DNA of 64,000 nucleotides from Oscillospiraceae bacterium HV4-5-C5C (GTDB taxonomy: Bacteria > Bacillota > Clostridia > Saccharofermentanales > Fastidiosipilaceae): assembly GCA_012034405.1 (NCBI GenBank), contig JAAVLZ010000001.1, positions 186,001-250,000 of the forward strand, in the 5' to 3' direction. The number at the start of each line of letters is the position of its first letter. Position 1 is the stretch's first letter. The translations under genes were made by a program, and so were the position numbers. Shown here piece after piece: positions 43,920 to 53,409 of this stretch. A model generated the notes under the pieces. That model made no database searches. It saw only the letters and a list, made by a program, of their open reading frames with translations, and was not told where the DNA came from.

Positions 43920-44796
43920 TCATATATACAATGATTTCATCCAATGTGACCGGTTCAGTCAGCAGCTGGCGCGGCAACTGTTTCAGATGCTGGCAAAGGC
44001 ACATGCCCTCAAATCCGCTGCGGTGTTCCCGGTAGCCGATCACCAGGGCCCGCTGCTGCGGCGTCAGTTCGCCCGGTCCGCCAGCAACCCTGACATAGCT
44101 TTCCAGCAGCTCGTCTTTGGTGCCGCTGTAAACCAGCCGTCCATTCAGAATAAAGGTCAGGTAATCGGCGATTTTTTCCAGGTCTGCCGTGATGTGCGTA
44201 GAAAACAGGACACTTTTATGCGGGTCACTCACAAAATCACAGAGCAGATCGCAGATTTCATCCCGCGCGACCGGGTCCAGACCACTGGTCGGCTCATCCA
44301 GGATCAGCAGCTTTGCGTGATGAGACAAGGCCGCAGCCAGCTGGAGCTTAACCTGCATGCCCCGGGACAGCTCCTTGATTTTTTTAGCCGGCTCCAGAGC
44401 GAAGCGCTCTGCATAGCGGTCAAACGCGGCGGCATCCCAGTCCGCATAAAACGGGGCTAAAATCCGGGCGGTCTGTTGTACCGTCCAGTCCTCACTGTAC
44501 AGGCATTTATCCATCACCACACCGATTTCGCGGTTGCTGGTGGAGGGAACCTGGACCGTGGAGGAACCTGCTGTCACAGCAGGCTGGCCAAACAGCCGCG
44601 CCTGCCCGTGATCCGGCCGGAGCAGACCGAGTATGGTCTTGATGGTCGTTGTTTTTCCCGCGCCATTGGGACCGATAAAGCCCATGATGTAACCCTGCGG
44701 CAAGCTGAAGGAAATATCCCGCAGATCAAACTGGCGGTAATGCTTGCCGAGTGCCTCTACTTCCAGGGCCGGAGGCCCTGCTGATAAGTTATTCAT
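43894..44796 (-). CDS. ABC transporter ATP-binding protein (GntR-linked)
   Basis: 300 residues. Walker A is FIGPNGAGKTTTIKTILGLL near residue 43, signature LSRGMQVKLQLAAAL near 148, Walker B LLILDEPTSGLDPVARDEI near 170 and the switch His STHITADLEKIA near 210. The ATG at 44796 overlaps the GntR stop, with GGGAGGAAC just upstream. The stop is TAG. It pairs with the downstream ABC-2 permease. Confidence 0.95.
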   Translation of the reverse strand: MNNLSAGPPALEVEALGKHYRQFDLRDISFSLPQGYIMGFIGPNGAGKTTTIKTILGLLRPDHGQARLFGQPAVTAGSSTVQVPSTSNREIGVVMDKCLYSEDWTVQQTARILAPFYADWDAAAFDRYAERFALEPAKKIKELSRGMQVKLQLAAALSHHAKLLILDEPTSGLDPVARDEICDLLCDFVSDPHKSVLFSTHITADLEKIADYLTFILNGRLVYSGTKDELLESYVRVAGGPGELTPQQRALVIGYREHRSGFEGMCLCQHLKQLPRQLLTEPVTLDEIIVYMNEEDGANA

Positions 44797-45172
44797 AATG
44801 TTCCTCCCGGCATAAAATATCCAGTAGCTCCAATAAATCTGTTTTGGCAATATGCCCTGCCTTGGCCGCTTCAACTGCGACGGCCAATCCCTGCTCCACT
44901 TGCTGTCGCGCGTGCTCGCGCAGCAGTTCCTGATTCCGTGGCAGCACATAGCAGCCCTTGCCCTGGACATTGTTGACAAAGCCTTCCTGTTCCAGATCGT
45001 TGTAAGCCCGGGTCGTCGTGATGACACTGACCTGCAGGTCCCGCGCCAGCTGGCGGATTGACGGCAGCAGATCACCGGCTTCCAGTTCGCCGGCAAAGAT
45101 TGCTTCCTTGATCTGCTGCTTGATCTGCTCATAGATCGGCCGATCTGAACGGTTAGAAATTATCAGCTTCAC
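44789..45172 (-). CDS. GntR family regulator (YtrA subfamily)
   Basis: 127 residues. The winged HTH covers residues 10-75 with PIYEQIKQQIKEAIFAGELE, LPSIRQLARDLQVSVITTTR and AYNDLEQEGFV. The short C-terminal helix region is typical of the YtrA subfamily, which represses ABC transporter operons induced by cell-wall antibiotics in Bacillus. It is autoregulated in all likelihood through the palindrome at 45209-45225. Confidence 0.94.
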   Translation of the reverse strand: MKLIISNRSDRPIYEQIKQQIKEAIFAGELEAGDLLPSIRQLARDLQVSVITTTRAYNDLEQEGFVNNVQGKGCYVLPRNQELLREHARQQVEQGLAVAVEAAKAGHIAKTDLLELLDILCREEHYE

Positions 45173-45208
45173 CTCTCCACCTCCTAGCGGTCAGCTGTAT
45201 ATTAACAC

Positions 45209-45225
45209 GTATATACAGTATATAC
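45209..45225. promoter_or_regulatory. GntR operator palindrome within the operon promoter
   Basis: GTATATAC, one base, GTATATAC: a perfect 8-bp inverted repeat. On the minus strand TTGTAT and TAATAT flank it as -35 and -10 with a 17-base spacer, so a bound repressor would occlude the promoter. It lies about 35 bases before the gntR start codon. Confidence 0.65.
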
Positions 45226-45394
45226 AATAGAGGCAAATACCAAGCCATCATTCCGTGTCGCCGGCTATGGCTGGCCAGCTGATGGATTGATGGCTTGACA
45301 AGAAACGAACGCTGCCGCTTTGACAGATACAGCTTGTTATCGGCTCAGCAGGCGCTGGACACCGCAAACGCTGCCGGTATCGTGCGCTGTGGGC

Positions 45395-46399
45395 TCAGCC
45401 CCGCCGTAATAAGGCAGCCACGCCGGACACCGCAGCAAACAGCACGCCGGCGCAGGGCCAGATAATCCAGCTGATATCCCAGCGGCGGGTGAGAAAACTC
45501 ACGCCCAGATAAATAGCGGTCACCAGCGGCCAGTAGATGCTGCCAAGTCTTTCATTTTTTTGGTTCTCTCGTTTTCTCTGCAGGGTGTAATCACCTTCCT
45601 CCAGTAATTTCTGGTAAGCGCTGTAACGGATGCCCGACCAGACAAACAAACCCACCGCCCCTGCCACCAGGCACAGCAGCAATGCGGTCAGATAGATATA
45701 GGTGCTGTCCTGAGCGTCAAAAGCCGCCGCCAGCATCAGGGGCACCGCGCTGACAATACACAGGGCCACGCCCAGAGCGATCGCCAGCTTATGAGCTGTC
45801 TCAAAGCTGTCCCGGCGGCTTTCTGCCAGGCCGGTTACGCCATACTGTGGCGCCAGCGCTTCTTTTTCTAAATAACTGTACTTATCCAGCCGGGAGCTCA
45901 GCAATATCAGAGCCGCGACCGCCACAGCAACAATCAGCAACAGAATCGTCACCCCGATGCCCGCCGCCCGGTTTTCGCTAAGAGCAGCGCTGGCCAACTC
46001 ACTGCGGCCCAGCAACAGCAGCAGTGGCACCGGTGAAAACACACAGGCCGCCACAGCCAGGCCCAGGCGCGGAGCGCTTTTGTGAGTCAGGTCCAGATAG
46101 GCGTGGGCTTCTTCAAGGGAGACCGGATGGAGCGGTTCACCTGCATCGCCCACAGTATATGGAGGGTCCAGTCTGCCTGCCGGACTGTCCGGGTCCTCTT
46201 CCAGCTCGTCCTTCAATAAATAGTCGGTGCTGACGCCAAAAACTTCTCCCAGGCGGATGATTTTATTCAGGTCCGGCACCGCGGCGGCGCTTTCCCATTT
46301 GGAAACGGATTGGCGCGAAACGCTCAGCTGCATGGCCAGGTCTTCCTGAGACCAGCCGTTTTGCTTCCTCAGTTTGATGATTTTATCTGCCAGTATCAT
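45395..46399 (-). CDS. XRE-family regulator with membrane domain
   Basis: 334 residues. The N-terminal HTH (residues 1-65) has IIKLRKQNGWSQEDLAMQLS and VSRQSVSKWESAAAVPDLNK. It is followed by a spacer and six hydrophobic segments in three pairs (115-130 and 150-170, 210-245, 275-330). This is the common Firmicutes fusion of an HTH to membrane helices, possibly sensing envelope state. No partner gene is adjacent. Confidence 0.9.
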   Translation of the reverse strand: MILADKIIKLRKQNGWSQEDLAMQLSVSRQSVSKWESAAAVPDLNKIIRLGEVFGVSTDYLLKDELEEDPDSPAGRLDPPYTVGDAGEPLHPVSLEEAHAYLDLTHKSAPRLGLAVAACVFSPVPLLLLLGRSELASAALSENRAAGIGVTILLLIVAVAVAALILLSSRLDKYSYLEKEALAPQYGVTGLAESRRDSFETAHKLAIALGVALCIVSAVPLMLAAAFDAQDSTYIYLTALLLCLVAGAVGLFVWSGIRYSAYQKLLEEGDYTLQRKRENQKNERLGSIYWPLVTAIYLGVSFLTRRWDISWIIWPCAGVLFAAVSGVAALLRRG

Positions 46400-46684
46400 T
46401 TTGCTTACCTCGCTTGTTTTGTACTGTAGTCTCAGATCAGGTTCAGCTATAGCTTACGTAGCCTCGCTTAAGGCAAGGTCAGATTAACAAAACAGACAGT
46501 TTACAACCACCAAGCCGGCTTGGAAATCTGTCAACCGGCAGTTGCACCGGCTTGATCCGGCGGCTTTGTCCGGACCGGCGTCGCGGCGCAGCTGGCTTTG
46601 ACCGGGGGGCTGCGACGGTACAGAGTGAGCGGCTGACAAAAGGGGCATGGCACAACCAGGCATCCGCTCCGTCTGAGCAGCCGG
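46400..46684. other. Intergenic region, nothing recognised
   Basis: 285 bases upstream of the XRE-membrane gene and downstream of the small CxxC protein gene. Overlapping short open frames on the minus strand lack binding sites. The XRE promoter should lie near 46400-46450 but is not clear. Confidence 0.4.
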
Positions 46685-46915
46685 TCAATAGACCTTCTCC
46701 AGCTCCCCATTAATACCATATGCCTGGCAAAAGCGTGTCAGCTCAGCGGGCGTACGAATGACCCGGACATCCTGAAACTGACCGGTTTTAAGATTTTGAA
46801 AACCGGCTACCTGTTCGCCTGTGCAGATACTGCAATGCAGGACAGGTTTCCACTGCTCAGAGTCATATGTCTGCGGAGCAGCCTGAGCAGACGGGCGGCG
46901 TGCATGGTGGTGCAT
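46685..46915 (-). CDS. Small conserved CxxC protein
   Basis: 76 residues. The conserved core is VLHCSICTGEQVAGFQNLKT followed by VRVIRTPAELTRFCQAYGI. I recognise it as a small clostridial family often carried under misleading names; the function is unknown. CSIC could bind a metal with other residues or be redox-active. CAAGGAGG stands before the ATG. It follows the Eis-like acetyltransferase gene with a 15-base gap and is probably co-transcribed. Confidence 0.8.
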   Translation of the reverse strand: MHHHARRPSAQAAPQTYDSEQWKPVLHCSICTGEQVAGFQNLKTGQFQDVRVIRTPAELTRFCQAYGINGELEKVY

Positions 46916-46930
46916 CCAGATACCTCCTTG

Positions 46931-48142
46931 TCAAAAAAAATCACACAGATAGAGCTTTTTAGGATAAAAGACCTGCCGCAGACGCGGTTCCTGAATTTCT
47001 TCCGCCCCGCAGCCACCCAGCAGCCAGCGGGAAAAAGTCGCGATGTCCAGGATCAGGTCCGCGGCCGGGTCCCCCGCGTGGTCATATGTTTCAACTGAGC
47101 AGCAACGGCCATTTTGAAAACTGACTCTGAAGCTCCGGTTGTTGGCCGCTATGATCGGATCGTTCAGGTCCAGCGTGATCTCGCCCTCCCCGCGATACCG
47201 CGCCAGCTCCAGCGCCCGGCGCGCGTTGATCACCCGGCCCATTCCCTTAAACTTCAGCTCACGGCGGCAGCGGCCGCTGACTTCCGGCAGCACCCGCTCC
47301 AGAGCGACGTCAACTGGCAGCGGAATCTGCACCATATCAAAGTGGCTGCGATACGAGCGAATGTGTTTCAGCAGGCCCAGCAGACCTTCCTGATCAGCAA
47401 AATAAAACTCCTGACAGCGCATCCAGGTGCGGTCCGTTCTGCGGTCGTAATCTTTGCGAAAGGCAAAAGCCGCTTTGGGCTGGCCGGCTTGATTCTTCCA
47501 TACGTAAAAGTAACGGCCTTCTACCGCCGGTTGTTCAGGCAGCAGCGGTGTCCAGTCATCCGCCTGGCGCAGCCGGGACATATTATACTCAGCCATGTAT
47601 TGGTTGTAGACCTGCCGGATCGCGGCCAGTTCCGTCTGACCCTGATTCAGGACCGCGGTACCCTGAACCTCCGGCCAGGCCGGTAAGGTGGCCAGTTCAA
47701 AGCTCCAATCCACACTTTGAGCCGCCAGTTCATAGCCAAACTGGCGGTAGAAGGCGGTGCTGAAAGGGTACAGATATGAAAAGACGTGTCCGGCCTGGTA
47801 GCTGTCGTTCAGATGCTGGCGAAGACAGCTTGCAACCACGCCTTGTCTGCGGTACTGCGGCAGACAGGAGACACCGCCGATACAGGTACAGGTGGTTTCC
47901 CGGCCATCAAAGCGGACCGGCGCGGGATAGCCGCCAATATAACCCAGCATCTCACCGTCATCATTAAAAGCAGCCCAGCGATCCTGCCAGTAGCGGTCCA
48001 TCCTGCCCCGCGGCGTCTCAATGGCCTGCTGCAGGTGTTCCGGATTCAGGTCTGCCGGATCCAGCTTAAATTCAAAAGCGATGGCAAAGACTTCCTGAGT
48101 CCTGGCATATTCGGCAGGCGTAGTGATTTTTCGCACGATCAT
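46931..48142 (-). CDS. Eis-like GNAT acetyltransferase
   Basis: 403 residues with the Eis architecture: N-terminal GNAT (VSCLPQYRRQGVVASCLRQH near residue 88), a second GNAT-like middle domain and a C-terminal sterol-carrier-like domain (EITLDLNDPIIAANNRSFRV). Eis-type enzymes acetylate aminoglycosides or other amines. GAAGGAG precedes the ATG. Whether this one confers resistance is unknown. Confidence 0.92.
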   Translation of the reverse strand: MIVRKITTPAEYARTQEVFAIAFEFKLDPADLNPEHLQQAIETPRGRMDRYWQDRWAAFNDDGEMLGYIGGYPAPVRFDGRETTCTCIGGVSCLPQYRRQGVVASCLRQHLNDSYQAGHVFSYLYPFSTAFYRQFGYELAAQSVDWSFELATLPAWPEVQGTAVLNQGQTELAAIRQVYNQYMAEYNMSRLRQADDWTPLLPEQPAVEGRYFYVWKNQAGQPKAAFAFRKDYDRRTDRTWMRCQEFYFADQEGLLGLLKHIRSYRSHFDMVQIPLPVDVALERVLPEVSGRCRRELKFKGMGRVINARRALELARYRGEGEITLDLNDPIIAANNRSFRVSFQNGRCCSVETYDHAGDPAADLILDIATFSRWLLGGCGAEEIQEPRLRQVFYPKKLYLCDFF

Positions 48143-48199
48143 ATGTTGGCGTACTCCTTCGCAAGGTTGATAAGCTCTGAGGCTAAACTGCCGGCGCCC

Positions 48200-48442
48200 T
48201 CACTGACGACGGGCCGTTGCCGGTGTCCGTTGCTTTATCTTAACACGGGGCAGTCCCCAGCAGCTATAAATTCCGCCTGACCGGCGGTAGGCCGCACCCA
48301 GATCAGCCATCAGCCAGATACCATCCTGGCCCCAGTCTGACCGCCAAGGCCGGTTAGCCCTGACCTGAGGTACGGTCCTGGCAGGGTCACGCATCCGGTA
48401 AGCGGCATCAGCGTTATCAGCCAAACCGTCCGGCAGCGCCAT
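48200..48442 (-). CDS. Possible small protein of unknown function (80 aa)
   Basis: The frame starts MALPDGLADNADAAY, with AGAGGGA 8 bases before the ATG. Its composition is protein-like (WGQDGIWLMADLG) but I recognise no family. It could be a remnant or a chance frame; the surrounding 400 bases hold nothing else. Confidence 0.25.
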   Translation of the reverse strand: MALPDGLADNADAAYRMRDPARTVPQVRANRPWRSDWGQDGIWLMADLGAAYRRSGGIYSCWGLPRVKIKQRTPATARRQ

Positions 48443-48557
48443 ATAAGATAATCCCTCTGGCAGTATGCATGAATTTGTCTTATGATAAAGCTGATCCGTT
48501 AGTCATTACTAACGCGTGATCCCTCATCCACCTGACGACCCAAAGCCAAGCTAAAGG

Positions 48558-49082
48558 ATGGACCAGTCCATGAAAACAGCAGGCAAGCATCTGCCCCTAT
48601 TTGGTCCCGGACCAATCTATGTCAGCGTGCTGATCGCCGTGACCGTCCTGAGCGGCTGGTTGACCCGGCAGAGCTGGCTGGCCTCAGGCTATTTCCCTGC
48701 TCTGCGGCTGCCATTTATGATTCTAGCCGCGCTATTCATATCCGCAGGGGATATTTTATGGCTGCTGGCGATCTTTCAGTCCAGAATCGGAACCCGGATC
48801 CAGAACCATCAGCTGGTGACCAATGGGGTTTATGCCTGGGTCCGCAACCCGATTTATAGCAGCTTTCTGTTAATCTGCAGCGGCGTTCTGCTGCTTGAGG
48901 TGAATCTCTGGCTGCTGATTCTGCCGCTTTGCTTCTGGCTTTTCCTGACGCTGCTGCTGCGCCGGACGGAGGAAAGATGGCTGCGGAATGCTTACGGCAA
49001 TGCATACCTGGCATACTGCCGGCGCACGAATCGCTGTCTGCCGTGGCCGCCGCGCTGCCATGCAGGCAGCAAAGGGAACTAA
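48558..49082 (+). CDS. Isoprenylcysteine carboxyl methyltransferase-like membrane protein
   Basis: 174 residues with five hydrophobic segments. HQLVTNGVYAWVRNPIYSSF near residue 82-101 is the family SAM-binding signature, and EERWLRNAYGNAYLAYCRRT near 140-160 the C-terminal block. It methylates an unknown membrane-associated substrate. The start at 48558 has AAAGGATGG upstream; Met at 48570 is an alternative. Confidence 0.9.
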   Translation: MDQSMKTAGKHLPLFGPGPIYVSVLIAVTVLSGWLTRQSWLASGYFPALRLPFMILAALFISAGDILWLLAIFQSRIGTRIQNHQLVTNGVYAWVRNPIYSSFLLICSGVLLLEVNLWLLILPLCFWLFLTLLLRRTEERWLRNAYGNAYLAYCRRTNRCLPWPPRCHAGSKGN

Positions 49083-49214
49083 GCCTGGAGCGCCGGTTCG
49101 GGGCACTGGAGGACGGCCGGTAAAGCAGACAGCGGTCCGGGGCACCGTTCAACCCGGAAGGATTATCATGCTATAGTTGGCGAGCCTGAGCAGTTCCACT
49201 CCCGCGCGGCGGGC

Positions 49215-49934
49215 TCAGCGGCGGTCACGGGTCAGCTCCACCGCGCTGCGACCTGACTGCCGCAGCACTTGGGCCAGCAGGTTATGCCAGCTGATACAGG
49301 AGTCCAGTATCATAGCATCTGATGTTATCACATGAGACAGTTCACCAAGCCTGGCATCCACCGCTTTTATGACCTGAAAATCAAGCTTGACCGGGCTATG
49401 GCGCTGCTCGTGCACTGCCGCAATCAGATTGAGCAAGCGGCCGCTGTTTGAAACCGGTTCATCCAGAAAAAATACGGCCCCACTGGCTGCATTTTGCTCC
49501 AGAATATCCAGAATCAGGCTGACTGCCCGGTGGGTCTCCGGGATCAGCCGGTAGGTTCCGCGCAGGCCGGCCAGATCCCGGATCGCGCCATCCAGCCCGG
49601 CAAAGACCGGCGACCCGCAGAGCAGCGTTTCCAGTGTGATGATGGTGTTGAAGCCGTCTATCTGCGCAGTCGCTCCCCGCAGCCGGGTCAGGTCAAGGCA
49701 ACGCTGACGGCGCTGCTCCGCCAGCTGATCAGTCGTCAGCACGCGTTTCAAGGCAGAGCGCTGCCGCAGTGAGAGCTGAAAATGATTTGCTACAAAAGTC
49801 ACCGCTGAGTCCAGCGGGTACCCTTGATTCAATAAGTACCGAATATGGCCGGCAGCCTGCCTGAGGCGCTCCAGCTCCGGGCCGCTGAAATCCCGCTGAT
49901 CCTGAGGCGAACCGCCACGGCCCACCGCTGTCAT
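49215..49934 (-). CDS. DUF434/DUF5616 family protein
   Basis: 239 residues. The N-terminal DUF434 part has LRQAAGHIRYLLNQGYPLDS and RQRSALKRVL. The C-terminal part has IDGFNTIITLETLLCGSPVF, DGAIRDLAGLRGTYR, FFLDEPVSNSGRL and VITSDAMILDSC, which looks like a PIN-like or nucleotidyl-binding arrangement of acidic residues. The function is unknown. It lies downstream of the sugar permease in the same direction, 124 bases away. Confidence 0.85.
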   Translation of the reverse strand: MTAVGRGGSPQDQRDFSGPELERLRQAAGHIRYLLNQGYPLDSAVTFVANHFQLSLRQRSALKRVLTTDQLAEQRRQRCLDLTRLRGATAQIDGFNTIITLETLLCGSPVFAGLDGAIRDLAGLRGTYRLIPETHRAVSLILDILEQNAASGAVFFLDEPVSNSGRLLNLIAAVHEQRHSPVKLDFQVIKAVDARLGELSHVITSDAMILDSCISWHNLLAQVLRQSGRSAVELTRDRR

Positions 49935-50058
49935 CCTGTTGTCTCCGTCCCCATTTACGTAAAATCCCCCACGGTCATCGCAGCCTCAAAGGCCAGGGCC
50001 AAGGCCTTGAAGGGCTGCTGCTTTGTCCCTATCTTAGCATTTCAGGCGGCAGCGGACA

Positions 50059-51024
50059 TTACGGCTTGGTCTCTCGCCTCACCTGCCTGTCTCGTTCAAG
50101 CAGACGCCAAGCGCGGCCTTGCTTTACGCGGCGCCTGTGCCCAGCCCCGCGGCCTGAGGCCGGAAACATCCTGCGGATATAAGTCAGCGACAACAGCAGC
50201 ACCAGCAGGGTCATCAGTACCGAAGCCGCGCCGCCATAGCCGATTTTCAGGCTGCGGACCCCGTTCTGATATATATACTGCGTAATCGTAGCCGTTGTGT
50301 TGGCCGGACCACCCCGAGTCAGGATATTCACCTTATCAAAGAGGCGAAAGCTGTCAATCATACGCAGTAAGGCGGTCAGTAAGATCGCGGACTGAATATT
50401 GGGCAGCGTGATGTAGCGGAATCTGGCCCAGCTCCCCGCCCCATCCAGTTGAGCTGCCTCATACTGACTGGCCGGCACTGTCTGTAGCGCTGCGTAAATC
50501 AGCAAAAAGGCGAAGGGCGCGTACTGCCAGGCATCGATGGCCAAGATGGCATAAAATGCCGTACCCGGATCCTGCAGCCAGTTAACTGCCGGCAAGCCAA
50601 ACCAAGCCAGCAGCTGATTCAGAATACCGTCATTATTGCTGAACATAGTCTGCCAGGTTAACGCCACGGTCACACCCGGCAGCAATACCGGCAGCAGCAG
50701 CAACGTCCGCAGCAGCCGCTGGCCGGAAGGCATCCGGATGACCTGCAGCGCCATCAGCAAGCCCAGGCCGGTTTCCAGCAGCACCGCCAGAAACGCGAAT
50801 TTGATAGTGTTCAGCAAAGCCTGCTGAAAATAAGGATCCTGCAGAATCTCGGTGTAATTGGCCCAACCGACCCAGGCCGGCGCCTCCCGGGCCAGCAAGG
50901 TGTAGTCCGTAAAGCTATAAATCAGGATATACAGCAGCGGGAAAACCGACAGACCCACCAGAACCACCAGTGCCGGCAGCCCCATACTGTAAGCAAAGGC
51001 AGTCGCTCTTTTCTCTTGTTTCAT
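50059..51024 (-). CDS. Sugar ABC importer permease (MalF/UgpA-like)
   Basis: 321 residues. Six membrane helices, the EAA loop YEAAQLDGAGSWARFRYITL near residue 195 and the C-terminal MTLLVLLLSLTYIRRMF. A basic tail of about 30 residues follows the last helix. The ATG at 51024 is set by CAGGAGAGG. It is the last gene of permease-SBP-permease, an unusual order for this class. Confidence 0.93.
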   Translation of the reverse strand: MKQEKRATAFAYSMGLPALVVLVGLSVFPLLYILIYSFTDYTLLAREAPAWVGWANYTEILQDPYFQQALLNTIKFAFLAVLLETGLGLLMALQVIRMPSGQRLLRTLLLLPVLLPGVTVALTWQTMFSNNDGILNQLLAWFGLPAVNWLQDPGTAFYAILAIDAWQYAPFAFLLIYAALQTVPASQYEAAQLDGAGSWARFRYITLPNIQSAILLTALLRMIDSFRLFDKVNILTRGGPANTTATITQYIYQNGVRSLKIGYGGAASVLMTLLVLLLSLTYIRRMFPASGRGAGHRRRVKQGRAWRLLERDRQVRRETKP

Positions 51025-51139
51025 CTGAACCTCTCCTGGAGCCCTTCTGTATCTGAAAGCCGCAAAGCAGGCTGCCCCGGCAACCACCCGGTCACCACGG
51101 CAGCCTGTCTCTCAGCAGCAGACCAACGTCAGACAATAA

Positions 51140-52504
51140 TCATTGCATAATTTTCTCAATTGCAGTTTTGGCATCTGCCAAAGCTGCATCAACCGATTTG
51201 GTACCAGCTACAGCATTAGACAATTCCGTGCCATAAGCCGTCTCAATCTCAGACCAATGAGTCGTGCGCGGCCGCACCATGGAGTTACGGGTGCCATCCA
51301 GCAAGGTCTGGAAATAAGGATACCTTGCCAGCAGCTCCGGATCAGACAGCACACTGCTGCGGGTCGGTACGCCGCCCACCTCAGCCCCGGCCTTCTGAGC
51401 TTCCGCGCTGGTCACATATTCCAGGAACTTCAAAGCCAGCTCCGGCTGCTGACTGTTCGCCGTCACCCCCATCATCCAGTTGCCGATCATACCTGAAGCA
51501 TATTCGGTCGAGTCAGCGTCAGCCTTTCCCGGGATGACCGCATAGGCAGCCGTCGCGCCCTGGTCAGAAATATACCACGAAGGCCAGCCCAGCGACATAG
51601 CCGCGCTGCCATCAGACACCGCCGACACAATGTCATTCTTTTCATAATTGGCGCCGTTGGCCAGCAGCTCCAGGTAGAAATTCAACGAAGCTTTACCCGC
51701 TTCAGAGTCCACCGTCACATTCCAGTTATCATCAAACACAGCACCGCCAAAAGACCAGAGGATAGGCAGATAATCACTGACAACGGGGTTCCCCTGCTGA
51801 CCGCGGATCACATAGCCGACCGTCCCGGCCGCTTTAGCAGCTTTAGCGAGGTCCAGGACGGCCGCCCAATCGGTCGGCACTTCAGCCTGCAGGCTGCTCA
51901 GTAACTCCTTGTTATAGAAAAAGAACTGAACGTTACCAGAAAAAGGCAGGGCATAGATGTCCCCGGATCCATAGGGGTTCCGGCCGATATCCAGGCTCTG
52001 CTGGACAAAATCACTGTCAGCCTCATAGCCCATCTCCGTCAGGTCACGGAAAATGCCGGCTTCGGCAAACTCCGGCATCCAGGGGTCGTCGGCCATAGCC
52101 AGGTCATAGGAGCCGTTTGCATTGGCCGCATCCAGCGAAATTTTCTGTTTCAGTTCATCCGACTCCAAGCCCAGCACTTCTATCGTGACGTTGTTCTCTT
52201 GCTCAAATTTATCCTTCACCGCATTGATGACATCCACATGGGAACCGCCCCGCGCAATAATCGTCAGTGTTGTCGCCGCCTGCTCTGTTGCAGCCATCTG
52301 CAGGGTCTCTGTCGTTGCCGCCACAGTCGAAGCAGCTGCAGCTCCGGTCGACGTCAGCTCCGTGGTCCCGGCCTCTGCTTGTGCAACGGTGCTGCTCTCC
52401 GCGACCTGAGCCGTCCCGCTGCTTACACCCGTTCCACCCGTACAGCCAGCCAGTACCAAGGGTAGCAGGCTAGCTATAAGCGTTGTTTTATAAGCTCTCT
52501 TCAT
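51140..52504 (-). CDS. Sugar-binding lipoprotein (MalE/UgpB family)
   Basis: 454 residues. Signal peptide with lipobox VLAGCTGG, an Ala/Thr/Glu/Ser-rich tether of about 55 residues, then a type-1 sugar-binding fold (YDLAMADDPWMPEFAEAGIF, LPFSGNVQFFFYNKELL, GWPSWYISDQGA, LALKFLEYVTSAEAQKAGAE). It delivers a sugar or oligosaccharide to the flanking permeases. The ATG at 52504 follows TTGGAGGAAAAG. Confidence 0.94.
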   Translation of the reverse strand: MKRAYKTTLIASLLPLVLAGCTGGTGVSSGTAQVAESSTVAQAEAGTTELTSTGAAAASTVAATTETLQMAATEQAATTLTIIARGGSHVDVINAVKDKFEQENNVTIEVLGLESDELKQKISLDAANANGSYDLAMADDPWMPEFAEAGIFRDLTEMGYEADSDFVQQSLDIGRNPYGSGDIYALPFSGNVQFFFYNKELLSSLQAEVPTDWAAVLDLAKAAKAAGTVGYVIRGQQGNPVVSDYLPILWSFGGAVFDDNWNVTVDSEAGKASLNFYLELLANGANYEKNDIVSAVSDGSAAMSLGWPSWYISDQGATAAYAVIPGKADADSTEYASGMIGNWMMGVTANSQQPELALKFLEYVTSAEAQKAGAEVGGVPTRSSVLSDPELLARYPYFQTLLDGTRNSMVRPRTTHWSEIETAYGTELSNAVAGTKSVDAALADAKTAIEKIMQ

Positions 52505-52539
52505 GCTCTTTTCCTCCAATGTCTAAAGTAATAAGATAT

Positions 52540-53409
52540 CTATTCTTTAACCGCGCCACCAGATAAGCCTTGAATCAGGAAGCGCTGGGCAAAGCACACA
52601 AACAAAACGACCGGGAGCGCAGAAATCACCCCGCCTGCTGCGAGCTGCCCCCATTTAGCCAGCTCCTGCTCACTGTTAAACGTCGCCAGAGCCAGTGGGA
52701 TCGTGAAATTAGCCGGACTCTGTACAAAGATCACGGCGTAAAGATACTCATTCCAGGACGTCATAAAAGAAAGGATGCCGACCGCAGCAATACCCGGAGC
52801 GGTCACCGGCAACACCACACTCCGGAAGCAGCGCCATTCAGAAGCACCATCCATCCGCGCACTCTCCTCCAGTTCAAGCGGAAAGCGCTGAAAGAACGCG
52901 ATCATAAACCAGATAATAAACGGTAGATTCATCAGAATATGCGTCAGCGTCAGCGGCACCAGCGAAGACAACAGTCCCGCCCGGTTCATCAACATATAAA
53001 GCGGCATCGCAAAGGCAATGGGCGGCAGCACCCTCACCAGAAAGCTCCAGACCAACAGCGGTCCGCGCAGAGCAAAACGAAACTGCAACCTTGCCAATAT
53101 ATAGGCACAGCCTAAACCCAAGGCCAGGGAGAAGCCAGTTGACAGCAAGGTTACCTTCATGCTGTTTACAATTGTCCTGCTAAACTGACCATCCGCCAGT
53201 AAAGCTGTGAAATGCTCCAGTGAAAAACGCTCCGGCCACAGACGCAAATGACCAATCAGTTCCCCCTGACTGCGAACAGCTAGAGAAAGCAGCCAGTAGA
53301 CAGGAAACAAGGTCCAGATCAAAAGCAAACAATTGAAGATAGCCGTAGACAAATGTCGTTTGATATTGCGCACGCTATAGCCTCTCTTTACCCGATTCAG
53401 CCATTTCAC
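52540..53409 (-). CDS. Sugar ABC importer permease (MalG/UgpE-like)
   Basis: 289 residues. N-terminal LLLIWTLFPVYWLLSLAVRS, six helices and the EAA loop LEESARMDGASEWRCFRSVV near residue 190. It ends RFLIQGLSGGAVKE, the classic MalG-family C-terminus. It is the first gene of the importer operon; the ATPase is not encoded here. Confidence 0.94.
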   Translation of the reverse strand: MKWLNRVKRGYSVRNIKRHLSTAIFNCLLLIWTLFPVYWLLSLAVRSQGELIGHLRLWPERFSLEHFTALLADGQFSRTIVNSMKVTLLSTGFSLALGLGCAYILARLQFRFALRGPLLVWSFLVRVLPPIAFAMPLYMLMNRAGLLSSLVPLTLTHILMNLPFIIWFMIAFFQRFPLELEESARMDGASEWRCFRSVVLPVTAPGIAAVGILSFMTSWNEYLYAVIFVQSPANFTIPLALATFNSEQELAKWGQLAAGGVISALPVVLFVCFAQRFLIQGLSGGAVKE

